In this document: piece by piece, positions 1-8,528 of the stretch
How the letters are laid out: every line of letters starts with the position of its first letter
Position numbering within the stretch: position 1 is the first letter of the stretch
Assembly (NCBI GenBank): GCA_029251505.1
Contig: JAQXDG010000014.1
Span: 1 to 34,430, forward strand
Reading direction: 5' to 3'
DNA from: Glaciecola sp.
GTDB taxonomy: Bacteria > Pseudomonadota > Gammaproteobacteria > Enterobacterales > Alteromonadaceae
DNA length: 34,430 nucleotides
The notes under the pieces: generated by a model
Databases searched by the model: none
What the model was told of the DNA's origin: nothing
What the model saw: only the letters and a program-made list of their open reading frames with translations
Translations under genes and position numbers: made by a program

Positions 1-1
1 G

Positions 2-1297
2 TTAGCTAACTCGACGTTGCTGGTATTGCAGCATGCCATAACTCGTCATCACCGCATAGCCAATGATTAAAGTAAGATAACTGCTTTGATAACCTATTTG
101 CGCGACTACCTGACCAAACAACGGTGGCAAAATTGCACCACCGGCGATTGCCATGATCAGCCAAGCTGAACCACGTGCGGTGTAATCTCCTAAATCAGCT
201 ATCGCTAGCGGCCAAATAGTCGGCCACACCATCGCGTTAGCCAAGCCTAATAACGCAATCAGTACCAAAGGATTGGGTAATAATGGGATCCCACTCCAGC
301 CCCATAGGACGTCAGCCATAGCAGTGCTTTGTGCATCTACCACGCTAATCATAATACACAAAACGATACCAATAATACCACTGATACCCAGAACGACAGA
401 CTGCGATGCAAGACGCGGTATGCACAGTAAGCCAAGAACATAACCCAGCACCATAAATGCCATAGTATAAGCAGTTAAGGCGGTCACATTTGGCAAACCT
501 AACGATGAGCCATACAAACCAATTGTATCTGCAGCGATCACCTCTACACCAACATAGAAAAACAAGGCGATGACGCCAAATACCAGATGTGGAAAATCGA
601 ATAAAGATCGAGATGATTGCGCATTTTTGGGTATCGCTAACGCGGATAGTGGCGATTTTGCCATTGCAAATGCCAGTACCATTACGATGCTTGCTAGGCC
701 TAAATATGGGATAACCATTTGCTCAGCTAATTGACCAATTTGTAATTGTCGCTCAGTATCGGAAAGTAAGGACAGACTAGCTTGGTTTACATCATTAAAG
801 CCGGACAAAACTAATGCCGTAAATAACAACGGCGCCAACACCCCTGCCGCTTTGTTTAAAATCCCCATTACCGCTATACGTGCTGCTGCACTTTCATTAG
901 GCCCGGAAATCACTAAATACGGATTTGAAGCCGTTTGTAAAATGGTGAGACCACTTCCCAAAACAAACTGCGCCAATAAAAATAGAGCAAATGTTTGCCC
1001 GAATGCCGCAGGAATAAATAATAATAAGCCGACACTCATTAACGCTAAGCCAAGCACCATCCCTTGTTTTAAGCCAACCTTATCTAAGACAAAGGACATG
1101 GGTAATGCCATCACTACATAAGCAATGTAAAAACTCGATGCCACTAATAACGCCTGTGTTTCAGTTAAGTCACAAATGAGCTGTAAATATGGCACTAATG
1201 CACCATTGAGCCATGTCACAAAGCCGAAGAGAAAAAATAATCCGCCCAAGATACTGACGGTAACCGCGGTGGAAGGCGATGAGGTATTAGTTGACAT
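2..1297 (-). CDS. nagP: N-acetylglucosamine-type sugar MFS transporter (FHS/FucP-like, NagP)
   Basis: Predicted inner-membrane symporter that would bring N-acetylglucosamine into the cell. The 431-residue protein is almost entirely hydrophobic, with about 12 predicted membrane segments. It has the fucose-galactose-hexose transporter pattern: FGFVTWLNGALVPYLQ in the first helix region, the cytoplasmic LDKVGLKQGM loop near residue 71-80, and QTASNPYLVISGP around residue 121-133, which parallels the ETAANPF segment of FucP. It is the last visible gene of a minus-strand operon, and its start overlaps the end of nagA by 11 bases. The stop codon lies at bases 2-4, so the gene is complete but ends at the window edge. 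FHS family membership is clear; the GlcNAc substrate is inferred from the nagK-nagA context, as with NagP of Shewanella. Confidence 0.88.
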   Translation of the reverse strand: MSTNTSSPSTAVTVSILGGLFFLFGFVTWLNGALVPYLQLICDLTETQALLVASSFYIAYVVMALPMSFVLDKVGLKQGMVLGLALMSVGLLLFIPAAFGQTFALFLLAQFVLGSGLTILQTASNPYLVISGPNESAAARIAVMGILNKAAGVLAPLLFTALVLSGFNDVNQASLSLLSDTERQLQIGQLAEQMVIPYLGLASIVMVLAFAMAKSPLSALAIPKNAQSSRSLFDFPHLVFGVIALFFYVGVEVIAADTIGLYGSSLGLPNVTALTAYTMAFMVLGYVLGLLCIPRLASQSVVLGISGIIGIVLCIMISVVDAQSTAMADVLWGWSGIPLLPNPLVLIALLGLANAMVWPTIWPLAIADLGDYTARGSAWLIMAIAGGAILPPLFGQVVAQIGYQSSYLTLIIGYAVMTSYGMLQYQQRRVS

Positions 1298-2507
1298 ATT
1301 GACCCTTTACCCAGTGATGGGTGATGATTGGCTGCAGATTCTTTGAAGTTATGTTCGGTAAATCTATCTCAACTGGTGGCAAGGATGAACCTAATAGATT
1401 CGCAATATAGCCTACGCGGATCGCGCCTATATCATCTAATCCAAGCCAATTAGATGGGTGTATACTTGCCATCGCAATCGCTTGCTCCCATGTAACATCA
1501 CAATGACTCAACGTATTACAAACCGCTTGATGCATGGTTAAACATGAGCCAGCAAGACTACCATCCGGCGTGGTAAGCTTACCTCCGGTACGAGTTATCG
1601 ATAAATCGAAATAGGGTAAGCTATCAACATCTGCGCCAACATGCCCCATTGCATCAGTCACCAGCACACTATATGCAAGACCTTTTGCATGAATTGCCGC
1701 TTGAATTGAGGCTGGGTGCACATGATGTAGATCCATAATCATCCCAGCATAAGTGTGTTGATTGCTTAATGCAGCACCAAGTACACCCGGTGCTCGTCCA
1801 GTAAAACCTGACATTGCGTTAAATAGATGCGTAAAACCAGAGGCCCCAGCAGCAATTGCCGCTAGAGTGGTATCAATATCAGCATTCGTATGCCCAAGGC
1901 TGACGATGACACCTTGTGCAACAAGATCTTGGATCACATCTACCGATACGCTTTCTGGTGCCAAGGTCACTTTTACTTTACCTATATCGGAACGAGTAAC
2001 GCACTGTAATTCGCGATCAGTGGGTGGACGAATATGCTCAGCTAAATGAATGCCTTTTTTGGCATTAGCCAACCAAGGCCCTTCAAAATGTACGCCTAAA
2101 ATATGTGTGTTAGCCGCACCATATATTTGTGTTTGCTGTGAAATCACCGCAGCAGTACTATCAGCCATTCTCTCCATCGCATCACTGTGATTAGTGATTA
2201 AAGTCGGCAGTAACGCTCCAGTACCATAAGTTTGATGAACCTTTGCAACCGTGAGCAAATCATCTGGAGTAACCTGCTCTCCTAATAAAATCCCACCGCC
2301 GCCGTTCACTTGCACATCAATATAACTAGGCGTTAAATATTCAACTTGCCAAGCACTTTGATTTGCCAGTGTGGATGACACATCACACATAATCGACGCA
2401 ATTTTCGAATGCGTGATAGTCACAATAGTATTTTTGCGCCACTGACCGTCAATCAAGGCATACTCAGCGAATATCGTCGTATCGCTTGCTGTAGCAAATG
2501 AGTTCAT
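1287..2507 (-). CDS. nagA: N-acetylglucosamine-6-phosphate deacetylase NagA
   Basis: Cytoplasmic amidohydrolase that removes acetate from GlcNAc-6-phosphate to give glucosamine-6-phosphate. The 406-residue length is normal. Visible family motifs are YIDVQVNGGGG near residues 62-72 (the QxN form found in E. coli NagA), HFEGPWL with metal-binding Glu142, SLGHTNAD with His206, THLFNAM with His227, and VTDAMGHVG with catalytic Asp285. The start overlaps the stop of nagK by 4 bases (ATGA-type coupling), and its end overlaps the nagP start, so the three genes are very likely one transcript. Glucosamine-6-phosphate deaminase (nagB) is not in the window and could lie beyond the left edge. Confidence 0.95.
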   Translation of the reverse strand: MNSFATASDTTIFAEYALIDGQWRKNTIVTITHSKIASIMCDVSSTLANQSAWQVEYLTPSYIDVQVNGGGGILLGEQVTPDDLLTVAKVHQTYGTGALLPTLITNHSDAMERMADSTAAVISQQTQIYGAANTHILGVHFEGPWLANAKKGIHLAEHIRPPTDRELQCVTRSDIGKVKVTLAPESVSVDVIQDLVAQGVIVSLGHTNADIDTTLAAIAAGASGFTHLFNAMSGFTGRAPGVLGAALSNQHTYAGMIMDLHHVHPASIQAAIHAKGLAYSVLVTDAMGHVGADVDSLPYFDLSITRTGGKLTTPDGSLAGSCLTMHQAVCNTLSHCDVTWEQAIAMASIHPSNWLGLDDIGAIRVGYIANLLGSSLPPVEIDLPNITSKNLQPIITHHWVKGQYVN

Positions 2508-3436
2508 ATCGTTCCTTTTATAAGCTGCCGATTATCGCTGACTTGGCGCGCAAAAAGCATAGCACCAAATTCAGGAGGATGGATACACGGCTTTAGATCG
2601 GTCTGTAACAGCGGATGCTGGGGAAAAGATGCTTGTGCAATCGATAAATATGGTTGCATCACGCCACCTAAGTAAAAGACAGGTAATGTGTGATCTTCGC
2701 TAACCTGATTAACCAATTCAGTAATATGCCCTAACCCAGATTCAATCATTTGCAATGCTTGAATATCGCCTTGCCGCGCAGCGTTAAATACATATGGAGC
2801 AAGTTGAGCAAATTCGTTTGAGTTATAACTAGAATAATATTGCACCGATGTCAAAGGTGCCTTACCGCCGTCCTTGTTTCGCTCCGCGCTAAATGTTTTC
2901 ACTGTGTGGCTTAATAAAGTAGGTACTGCACAGCCATCATTCACAGCGAGCACGTGCTTCACAGCTTGCACGCCTAGCCATGCTCCAGAGCCATGATCTC
3001 CGAGCAACAAGCCATGTCCCCCCACTTGAGTCAATTGCTCATGCTGATAAATCGCACCACATGTTCCTGTACCTGCTATCACAACACCACAAGCTGCGCC
3101 TGCATTCGCAGCAAGACTGGCAATGTGTATATCCGATGTAACATGGCAATTAGGATACGTTTGTGCCCAGTGCAATAATCGTTGACGGCCGACAAGATGA
3201 CTAAACCCAGCACAACCAATTCCGATTGAGACATGCGCTAAAGATCTATCAAGCGTTTGCGACAATTGAGCTAATACATCATCTAACGCGGCCAAGACCC
3301 GCTGCACACTCACCCCTAAATTCACCGAAGGCGCCTGTGCCTGTGCAATCAGACTAGTATCAGATGAATAGGCCGTCGCTGTACAACGAGTACCACCAAC
3401 ATCAATACCAATAAAAAGGGTGTCTTTTTGAGTCAC
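2504..3436 (-). CDS. nagK: GlcNAc kinase of the BadF/BadG/BcrA/BcrD ATPase family
   Basis: ASKHA-fold sugar kinase that probably phosphorylates imported GlcNAc at O6, supplying NagA. Visible signatures are the phosphate-1 loop GIDVGGTRCTA at the N-terminus, VIAGTGTCG in the middle, and LGDHGSGAWLG following it. I chose a GTG start at 3436 (310 residues), because GGATA lies at suitable spacing upstream and the family begins just before the DxGGT motif. A longer frame open to 3622 would add 62 unrelated residues and run over the divergent small gene. It is the first gene of nagK-nagA-nagP. Kinase family is sure; GlcNAc specificity is inferred from the operon. Confidence 0.9.
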   Translation of the reverse strand: MTQKDTLFIGIDVGGTRCTATAYSSDTSLIAQAQAPSVNLGVSVQRVLAALDDVLAQLSQTLDRSLAHVSIGIGCAGFSHLVGRQRLLHWAQTYPNCHVTSDIHIASLAANAGAACGVVIAGTGTCGAIYQHEQLTQVGGHGLLLGDHGSGAWLGVQAVKHVLAVNDGCAVPTLLSHTVKTFSAERNKDGGKAPLTSVQYYSSYNSNEFAQLAPYVFNAARQGDIQALQMIESGLGHITELVNQVSEDHTLPVFYLGGVMQPYLSIAQASFPQHPLLQTDLKPCIHPPEFGAMLFARQVSDNRQLIKGTI

Positions 3437-3452
3437 AAATTTGTATCCTGAG

Positions 3453-3480
3453 TTTATACTTATTTTATTCGCAGGTTGAA
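3453..3480 (-). promoter_or_regulatory. Candidate nag operon promoter
   Basis: On the minus strand TATAAA (3453-3458) lies 16 bases downstream of TTCAAC (3475-3480), just upstream of the nagK GTG start. The -10 match is good and the -35 match poor. The resulting leader would be only about ten bases, so this is a tentative call. No clear NagR operator was recognised. Confidence 0.22.
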
Positions 3481-3527
3481 CCGTGCACGTGAATCCACAC
3501 ATAGCGAAACCAATAACCTTATATTCA

Positions 3528-3809
3528 ATGGGTTGGCGTATAATTGCAAGCGTGTTTATATTGAGCTTGGCCGCTACCGCTCCTTTGAGTGCGCAAATCA
3601 TCATTGATGATGAAGCACTCAAGCAAGCACAAGCTGCTGAAGGACTCGGTATTTCTAATAGTGAATTAGGTCAAGTTACTCAATTATTACAATTGGCCAA
3701 CGGCGATTTGGCTGATTTAGAAGGGCTTTTGAGTGGTGAATTAGGCGGTTCTAAACAAATTAAAGATAAGCTTTTAGACAAACTTAAAGGCAAGCTCTTC
3801 TCAGACTAG
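3528..3809 (+). CDS. Small secreted protein, unknown function
   Basis: A 93-residue protein with a classical Sec signal peptide: MGWR, a hydrophobic stretch, then APLSA before Gln, giving a mature protein of about 70 residues. The mature part is short, helical and Leu/Gln-rich, and its C-terminus is lysine-rich ([13 protein letters not shown]). I do not recognise the family. The frame is also open from GTG codons at 3483 and 3489, the first with a weak AGG upstream. ATG 3528 is preferred because it gives a normal short n-region, although it has no clear ribosome site. It is divergent from nagK and 52 bases ahead of ftsB. Confidence 0.6.
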   Translation: MGWRIIASVFILSLAATAPLSAQIIIDDEALKQAQAAEGLGISNSELGQVTQLLQLANGDLADLEGLLSGELGGSKQIKDKLLDKLKGKLFSD

Positions 3810-3861
3810 GCAAAGGTCGTTAAACCCTTTACAATACCTTAAATTAATAAGGGGGTTTGTT

Positions 3862-4152
3862 GTGTGGCAAAATAAAATCATTTTAGTGATATTAGTAGCA
3901 TTGCTCTTTGCATTGCAATATCGCTTATGGTTTGGCAAACGCAGTATTCCTGATTACTTAGCATTACAACAGGAAGTTGAACAGCGACAAAAACAAAACG
4001 CCAATTTGTTACAACGAAATAAGCTCCTCGCGGCAGACATTAATGATCTCAAAATTGGCTTAGACGCGATAGAAGAACGTGCGCGTAATGAGCTAGGGTT
4101 AATTAAAGAAGGCGAAACGTTTTACCGGATTATCCCCAAGAGTACTAATTAA
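3862..4152 (+). CDS. ftsB: Cell division protein FtsB
   Basis: Divisome protein that forms a complex with FtsL and FtsQ at the septum. It has 96 residues, with a short cytoplasmic end, one membrane helix (about residues 5-22), a periplasmic coiled coil around residues 35-70 rich in Gln, Leu and Asn, then the family ending [18 protein letters not shown]. The start is GTG at 3862, with a GGGGG ribosome site about 7 bases upstream; no better start exists. It opens the ispD-ispF-truD run, the usual gammaproteobacterial position for ftsB. Confidence 0.94.
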   Translation: MWQNKIILVILVALLFALQYRLWFGKRSIPDYLALQQEVEQRQKQNANLLQRNKLLAADINDLKIGLDAIEERARNELGLIKEGETFYRIIPKSTN

Positions 4153-4171
4153 TATTAACCATGCTAAAACT

Positions 4172-4882
4172 ATGCTAACTACCAACGTATCTCCTATTAC
4201 CGTTATCGTGCCAGCAGCAGGCATTGGCTCTCGTATGGCCGCAGCTACCGCCAAGCAATATTTAACGCTTGGTAGTCAAACAGTAATAGCGTATACCTTA
4301 GAACTGTTAGTGAGCCACCCTCGTATCAAATCCGTTATCGTTGCGTTACACCCCCAAGACCTGCAGTTTAGCCAACTCTCCATTGCTAATCATCCCAAAA
4401 TAACGTGTGTAGTTGGTGGTGACGAACGTGTTGATTCAGTCTTAAATGGGTTAGCCACATTGACCGATGATCAATGGGTGATGGTGCATGATGCCGCCAG
4501 ACCTTGTTTAACGCACACTGATATTGATAAGCTCTTAACCACTATTGATGAACCATCAGCACATGGCGCCATTTTAGCCAAACCGGCTATTGATACGATG
4601 AAACAAATACAACGAGGCTCACGGTCTATCGACACCACAATAGATCGTGAGACCTTATGGCACGCTCTCACACCACAGTTATTTAGCGCACATGCACTGC
4701 ACAATGCTATCGAACAAGCCCAGCAACAAAATCTGACGATTACAGATGAAGCGTCAGCCATGGAACAGGCGGGTTACCGTGTCCAACTCATACCAGGGCA
4801 GGCAAGTAACATCAAGATAACGCTGCCAGAAGATCTAGCTTTGGCTGAATTTTATTTAACCCAACAAGGTCGATTGTCATGA
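4172..4882 (+). CDS. ispD: 2-C-methyl-D-erythritol 4-phosphate cytidylyltransferase IspD
   Basis: Third step of the MEP isoprenoid pathway: joins MEP and CTP to give CDP-methylerythritol. The protein has 236 residues, the usual size. The nucleotide-binding loop [10 protein letters not shown] with Arg21, followed by KQYL with Lys28, is intact, as is HDAARPC further on. The stop overlaps the ispF start by 4 bases (ATGA), indicating translational coupling. The ribosome site before ATG 4172 is weak. Confidence 0.96.
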   Translation: MLTTNVSPITVIVPAAGIGSRMAAATAKQYLTLGSQTVIAYTLELLVSHPRIKSVIVALHPQDLQFSQLSIANHPKITCVVGGDERVDSVLNGLATLTDDQWVMVHDAARPCLTHTDIDKLLTTIDEPSAHGAILAKPAIDTMKQIQRGSRSIDTTIDRETLWHALTPQLFSAHALHNAIEQAQQQNLTITDEASAMEQAGYRVQLIPGQASNIKITLPEDLALAEFYLTQQGRLS

Positions 4883-5373
4883 ATATCCGTATTGGACATG
4901 GATTTGATGTCCATAAATTTGGTGGTACTGACCCCCTTATTTTAGCTGGGCAAACTATCTCATATGAAACCGGACTGATTGCTCATTCTGATGGGGATGT
5001 AGTATTACATGCTTTATGTGATGCTTTGTTAGGCGCGGTTGCATTGGGTGATATCGGTAAACACTTTCCAGATACCGATGTGGCGTTCAAAGGAGCCGAT
5101 AGCTCTGTATTATTGCGACATGTGTACACGTTAGTGCAGGAAAAAGGTTATAGCATTGGCAATGCCGATATAACGATTGTGGCCCAAGCCCCAAAAATGG
5201 CACCGCACATTGATAGTATGCGGTTACATATTGCGAATGTGCTTACCACCAGCATTAACAATATTAATGTCAAAGCTACCACTACAGAACGTCTAGGATA
5301 CACCGGACGTAAAGAAGGCATAGCGACACATGCAGTCGTGATAGTGCAAAAAACAATGGATCTTTCCTTATAA
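4879..5373 (+). CDS. ispF: 2-C-methyl-D-erythritol 2,4-cyclodiphosphate synthase IspF
   Basis: Fifth step of the MEP pathway: cyclises CDP-ME-2-phosphate with release of CMP. At 164 residues it is close to the normal length of about 160. The metal ligands Asp10 and His12 are in IGHGFDVH, and His44 follows in [18 protein letters not shown]. The C-terminal [16 protein letters not shown] matches the CMP-binding end of the family. It overlaps ispD by 4 bases and shares one base with truD. Confidence 0.97.
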   Translation: MNIRIGHGFDVHKFGGTDPLILAGQTISYETGLIAHSDGDVVLHALCDALLGAVALGDIGKHFPDTDVAFKGADSSVLLRHVYTLVQEKGYSIGNADITIVAQAPKMAPHIDSMRLHIANVLTTSINNINVKATTTERLGYTGRKEGIATHAVVIVQKTMDLSL

Positions 5374-6470
5374 TGAGTCTTCAGACCGATAGTCTTACTT
5401 TTCCACAGTACCCTGATTTAAATTTTGCTTATCAGCATACAGTCCCAACAGCGACAGCCGCATTTAAACGTGAATTAAGCGACTTTAAAGTCAATGAAGT
5501 TCTAGGGTTTATGCCCACGGGTATAGGAGAGCATATTTTTGTTCAAGTGGAGAAAACTGGATTAAACACCGCGTATGTTGCAGAGCAATTTGCCAGTTTC
5601 ACGCAGCTGCCCCTCAGAAATGTGACGTATGCAGGACGTAAAGATAAATTCTCAACATCCACACAATGGTTTGGCATTCATTGCCCTGGGAAAAAAACTT
5701 TCGATTGGGATGCGTTTACGCTAGATGGCATTAAGATCTTGCACGTCACTCGCCACGATAAAAAACTACGTACAGGCGTACTCAAACACAATCAATTTAT
5801 CATCACGCTTCGAGAAGTCAGTGATGTGCCCGCGATTATTAACAAATTAGCTGCCATTAAAGAAACAGGTGTCCCTAATTATTATGGGCAGCAGCGCTTT
5901 GGTGAAGTTCGCTTTTTAGATGAACAGCAACAGCAACAAACTAAGGTCGGTGGCAACTTAATCTTAGCCGAGCAGCTGTTTACTGGTGGAAAAATCAAAA
6001 ACCGTAATAAGCGCTCGGTGGCAATCTCGGCCTTACGTAGTTGGTTATTTAATGTTTGTGTGTCACAACGTATTCAAGCAGGTCTTGATCACACGATTTT
6101 AGCCGGTGATGTCGTTATGCTCACTGGTAGCAATAGTTACTTTATCGCCCAAGATAATGAATTAGTCCAATTACAGCAACGCTTGAACGAACATGATATC
6201 GACTTATCTGCGCCGTTATGGGGACAAGGTTCAGTAGCAGCTCAACATGTCGCATTGGCATTAGAATCACAATTAGCGACGTCATACCCACAGATATGTG
6301 AATCATTAGCACTGCTAGGTCTTAAACAAGAACGTCGAGCTGTGCATTTGTTACCCAAAGATATCACAACACAAATCATCGATGATGCAACATTAACAAT
6401 CTGTTTTACATTACCCGTTGGGTGTTTTGCTACATCTGTATTGCGAGAGTGTTGCGTGACGCACACCTAA
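5373..6470 (+). CDS. truD: tRNA pseudouridine(13) synthase TruD
   Basis: Converts U13 of tRNA(Glu) to pseudouridine. The protein is 365 residues. The catalytic aspartate is Asp91 in the family signature AGRKDKFS, and the second signature NYYGQQRFG lies near residues 169-177, before the TruD-specific insertion. The gene begins on the last base of ispF (TAATG-type junction). The position between ispF and surE is standard in gammaproteobacteria. Confidence 0.95.
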   Translation: MSLQTDSLTFPQYPDLNFAYQHTVPTATAAFKRELSDFKVNEVLGFMPTGIGEHIFVQVEKTGLNTAYVAEQFASFTQLPLRNVTYAGRKDKFSTSTQWFGIHCPGKKTFDWDAFTLDGIKILHVTRHDKKLRTGVLKHNQFIITLREVSDVPAIINKLAAIKETGVPNYYGQQRFGEVRFLDEQQQQQTKVGGNLILAEQLFTGGKIKNRNKRSVAISALRSWLFNVCVSQRIQAGLDHTILAGDVVMLTGSNSYFIAQDNELVQLQQRLNEHDIDLSAPLWGQGSVAAQHVALALESQLATSYPQICESLALLGLKQERRAVHLLPKDITTQIIDDATLTICFTLPVGCFATSVLRECCVTHT

Positions 6471-6526
6471 CATAGCTCATTTAATAGCGAGCCAGTTCGA
6501 GCCGTAAAATCGACATAAGGAACATT

Positions 6527-7285
6527 GTGAATATATTACTCAGTAACGACGACAGTGCATTTGCCGAAGGCATTCAGGTCTTATACCAAGCTCTGTCAAC
6601 ACAACATAATGTCACCGTTATTGCACCAGACAGAAATTGTTCAGGAGCCAGTAACGCCTTATCTTTGCATCAACCATTACGCTTAACGCAGCTCGAAAAT
6701 GGTTTTTATTCCGTCAACGGCACCCCCTCTGATTGTGTGCAATTAGGGGTGAATACGCATCAATTTGCCCAGCCTGATATTGTTATTTCAGGGATCAATC
6801 ACGGCCCGAACCTTGGTGATGATGTTATCTATTCAGGCACCGTTGCCGCAGCAACTGAAGGTCGACATTTAGGCTTCCCAGCCCTTGCAGTCTCAATGGA
6901 TGGCCATAAAAATTGGCAATTTGAAACGGCTGGCAAAGTACTATTAGCATTACTCGATAAATTATCGTCATTGCCTCTAAACGACCACCAAATTTTAAAT
7001 ATCAACATACCTAATGTCGCCTATGACGAGCTCAATGGTTGGGCGATTACTCGGTTAGGCTCACGGCATAAAGCAGAAAACATGGTCAAAACCCAAGATC
7101 CGTTTGGCCGTGATATTTTTTGGTATGGACGTTTAGGCCCAGAACAAGATGCCGGTGAAGGGACTGATTTTTATGCATTAAACCAACGCCAAGTGTCCAT
7201 TACGCCAATTAGTATTGATATGACCGATCATCAAGGCTTAAAGACATTAACCCAATGGCTAGATGCCACTCAGCCCACGACGTAA
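6527..7285 (+). CDS. surE: 5'/3'-nucleotidase SurE
   Basis: Metal-dependent phosphatase acting on nucleoside monophosphates, linked to stationary-phase survival. It has 252 residues. Metal ligands Asp8 and Asp9 are present in LLSNDD, followed by PDRNCSGASNAL and SGINHGPNLGDDVIYSGTVAAA. Odd point: the usual NDDG is NDDS, and the following AxGI position has Glu instead of Pro. The start is GTG 6527 with AAGGA six bases upstream. The 3' end runs about 17 bases short of the pcm ATG. Confidence 0.94.
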   Translation: MNILLSNDDSAFAEGIQVLYQALSTQHNVTVIAPDRNCSGASNALSLHQPLRLTQLENGFYSVNGTPSDCVQLGVNTHQFAQPDIVISGINHGPNLGDDVIYSGTVAAATEGRHLGFPALAVSMDGHKNWQFETAGKVLLALLDKLSSLPLNDHQILNINIPNVAYDELNGWAITRLGSRHKAENMVKTQDPFGRDIFWYGRLGPEQDAGEGTDFYALNQRQVSITPISIDMTDHQGLKTLTQWLDATQPTT

Positions 7286-7301
7286 TTTAGGTACCACACT
7301 C

Positions 7302-7943
7302 ATGTTAAGAAAAGCAGTACAACTCATCGATACTATTCGCGCGTTAGGGGTCGATGATGAGCAGGTATTAAATGTGATGGGCAATATTGATCGCACGTTG
7401 TTTTTACCGCCCACGTTGTCGCATAAAGCATTTGAAAACAATGCTTTACCCATTGGCCAAGGGCAAACGTTATCACAGCCTTATACCGTCGCTCGAATGA
7501 GCGCGATTTTGCGACAACACATGCTCAATCAAGCGATAGTAGAACCAAAGATCCTTGAAATTGGCACCGGATCTGGTTTTCAAACCGCGGTATTAACGCA
7601 ATTATTTACCCATGTATTTAGTATCGAGCGTATCAAAGCATTACAATTTCAGGCTAGACGACGCCTACAACACCTTGATTGCTATAACTTTTCATTAAAG
7701 CATGGCGATGGATGGCAAGGTTGGGCAGCCAAAGGTCCGTTTGATGGAATTATCGTGACCGCAGCCGCCGCCACACTCCCAGAAAAATTACTAACGCAAC
7801 TGTCTGAGCAGGGTTGTTTGCTGATCCCAGTCGGAGAAACCGAACAGCATCTATACCTATATCAACGTGACGGTGATACCTTTAGCCATCAAATTATTGA
7901 AGCAGTGAAATTTGTACCACTAGTTCCAGGAGATCTTCTGTGA
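7302..7943 (+). CDS. pcm: Protein-L-isoaspartate O-methyltransferase Pcm
   Basis: SAM-dependent repair enzyme for isoaspartyl residues in damaged proteins. I chose ATG 7302 (213 residues), because the sequence MLRKAVQLIDTIRALGV aligns with the usual N-terminus and AGG lies about 10 bases upstream. An ATG at 7263 would add 13 residues inside the surE tail. Visible motifs are LPIGQGQTLSQPYTVARM, the SAM loop ILEIGTGSGFQTAVL, and later DGIIVTAAA. The stop overlaps the start of the yqaA gene by 4 bases. The surE-pcm-nlpD-rpoS order is a known stationary-phase cluster. Confidence 0.93.
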   Translation: MLRKAVQLIDTIRALGVDDEQVLNVMGNIDRTLFLPPTLSHKAFENNALPIGQGQTLSQPYTVARMSAILRQHMLNQAIVEPKILEIGTGSGFQTAVLTQLFTHVFSIERIKALQFQARRRLQHLDCYNFSLKHGDGWQGWAAKGPFDGIIVTAAAATLPEKLLTQLSEQGCLLIPVGETEQHLYLYQRDGDTFSHQIIEAVKFVPLVPGDLL

Positions 7944-8518
7944 AGTTATTTACCCATTTATACGATGCTTGTTTGCGTTGGGCCAAGCATCCTCATGCAG
8001 AAAAATATTTAGCCGGTCTCAGTTTTTCTGAATCCGTTATTTTTCCAATTCCTCCAGACGTAATGTTGGCGCCCATGGCTTTGGCTAAACCAGAAAAAGC
8101 TTGGTGGTATGCATTTATTTGTACGCTCGCTTCTGTGCTTGGAGGAATGGCAGGTTATCTCTTAGGCTTCTTAGCATTTGATTCATTAATCGCTCCAGTT
8201 ATTACCAGCATGGGCTATGAAAATAAACTCGCTACAGCAACGACGTGGTTTGAAGCATACGGAGTTTGGGTGGTGTTTATCGCAGGATTTTCCCCGATTC
8301 CTTACAAAGTATTCACGATTAGTGCTGGTGTACTAGGCATGTTGTTTATCCCTTTTGTCATCGCATCATTTATTGGTCGTGGCTGTCGTTTTTTCTTAGT
8401 CGCTGCACTCATGTATTGGGGGGGTGCTCGAATGGAAGCGAAATTGCGTCAATATGTCGAATTCTTGGGCTGGACGGTCGTTATTCTTGCCGTTATCGCT
8501 TACTTACTTGTAAGATAA
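7940..8518 (+). CDS. yqaA: YqaA family inner-membrane protein (DedA/SNARE-associated-like)
   Basis: A 192-residue integral membrane protein with about four or five hydrophobic segments. It has the YqaA/DedA-type motifs FSESVIFPIPPDVMLAP near the N-terminus, GGMAGYLLG, and FSPIPYKVFTISAG, followed by a GRGCRFF basic segment. Relatives are proposed membrane transporters or lipid-handling proteins; the exact role is not established. The GTG start at 7940 has CAGGAG upstream and overlaps the pcm stop. Insertion of this gene between pcm and nlpD is common in marine gammaproteobacteria as far as I recall. Confidence 0.88.
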   Translation: MKLFTHLYDACLRWAKHPHAEKYLAGLSFSESVIFPIPPDVMLAPMALAKPEKAWWYAFICTLASVLGGMAGYLLGFLAFDSLIAPVITSMGYENKLATATTWFEAYGVWVVFIAGFSPIPYKVFTISAGVLGMLFIPFVIASFIGRGCRFFLVAALMYWGGARMEAKLRQYVEFLGWTVVILAVIAYLLVR

Positions 8519-8528
8519 AACCGATATT

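Noticed and set aside
1-10. Perfect palindrome GTTAGCTAAC at the left edge
   Set aside because: It overlaps the nagP stop codon; too short, and a lone site at a window edge cannot be judged.
3437-3622. Longer N-terminus for the GlcNAc kinase starting at 3622
   Set aside because: The added 62 residues precede the DxGGT motif, match no family pattern and lie antisense to the small secreted protein; the GTG at 3436 has a ribosome site.
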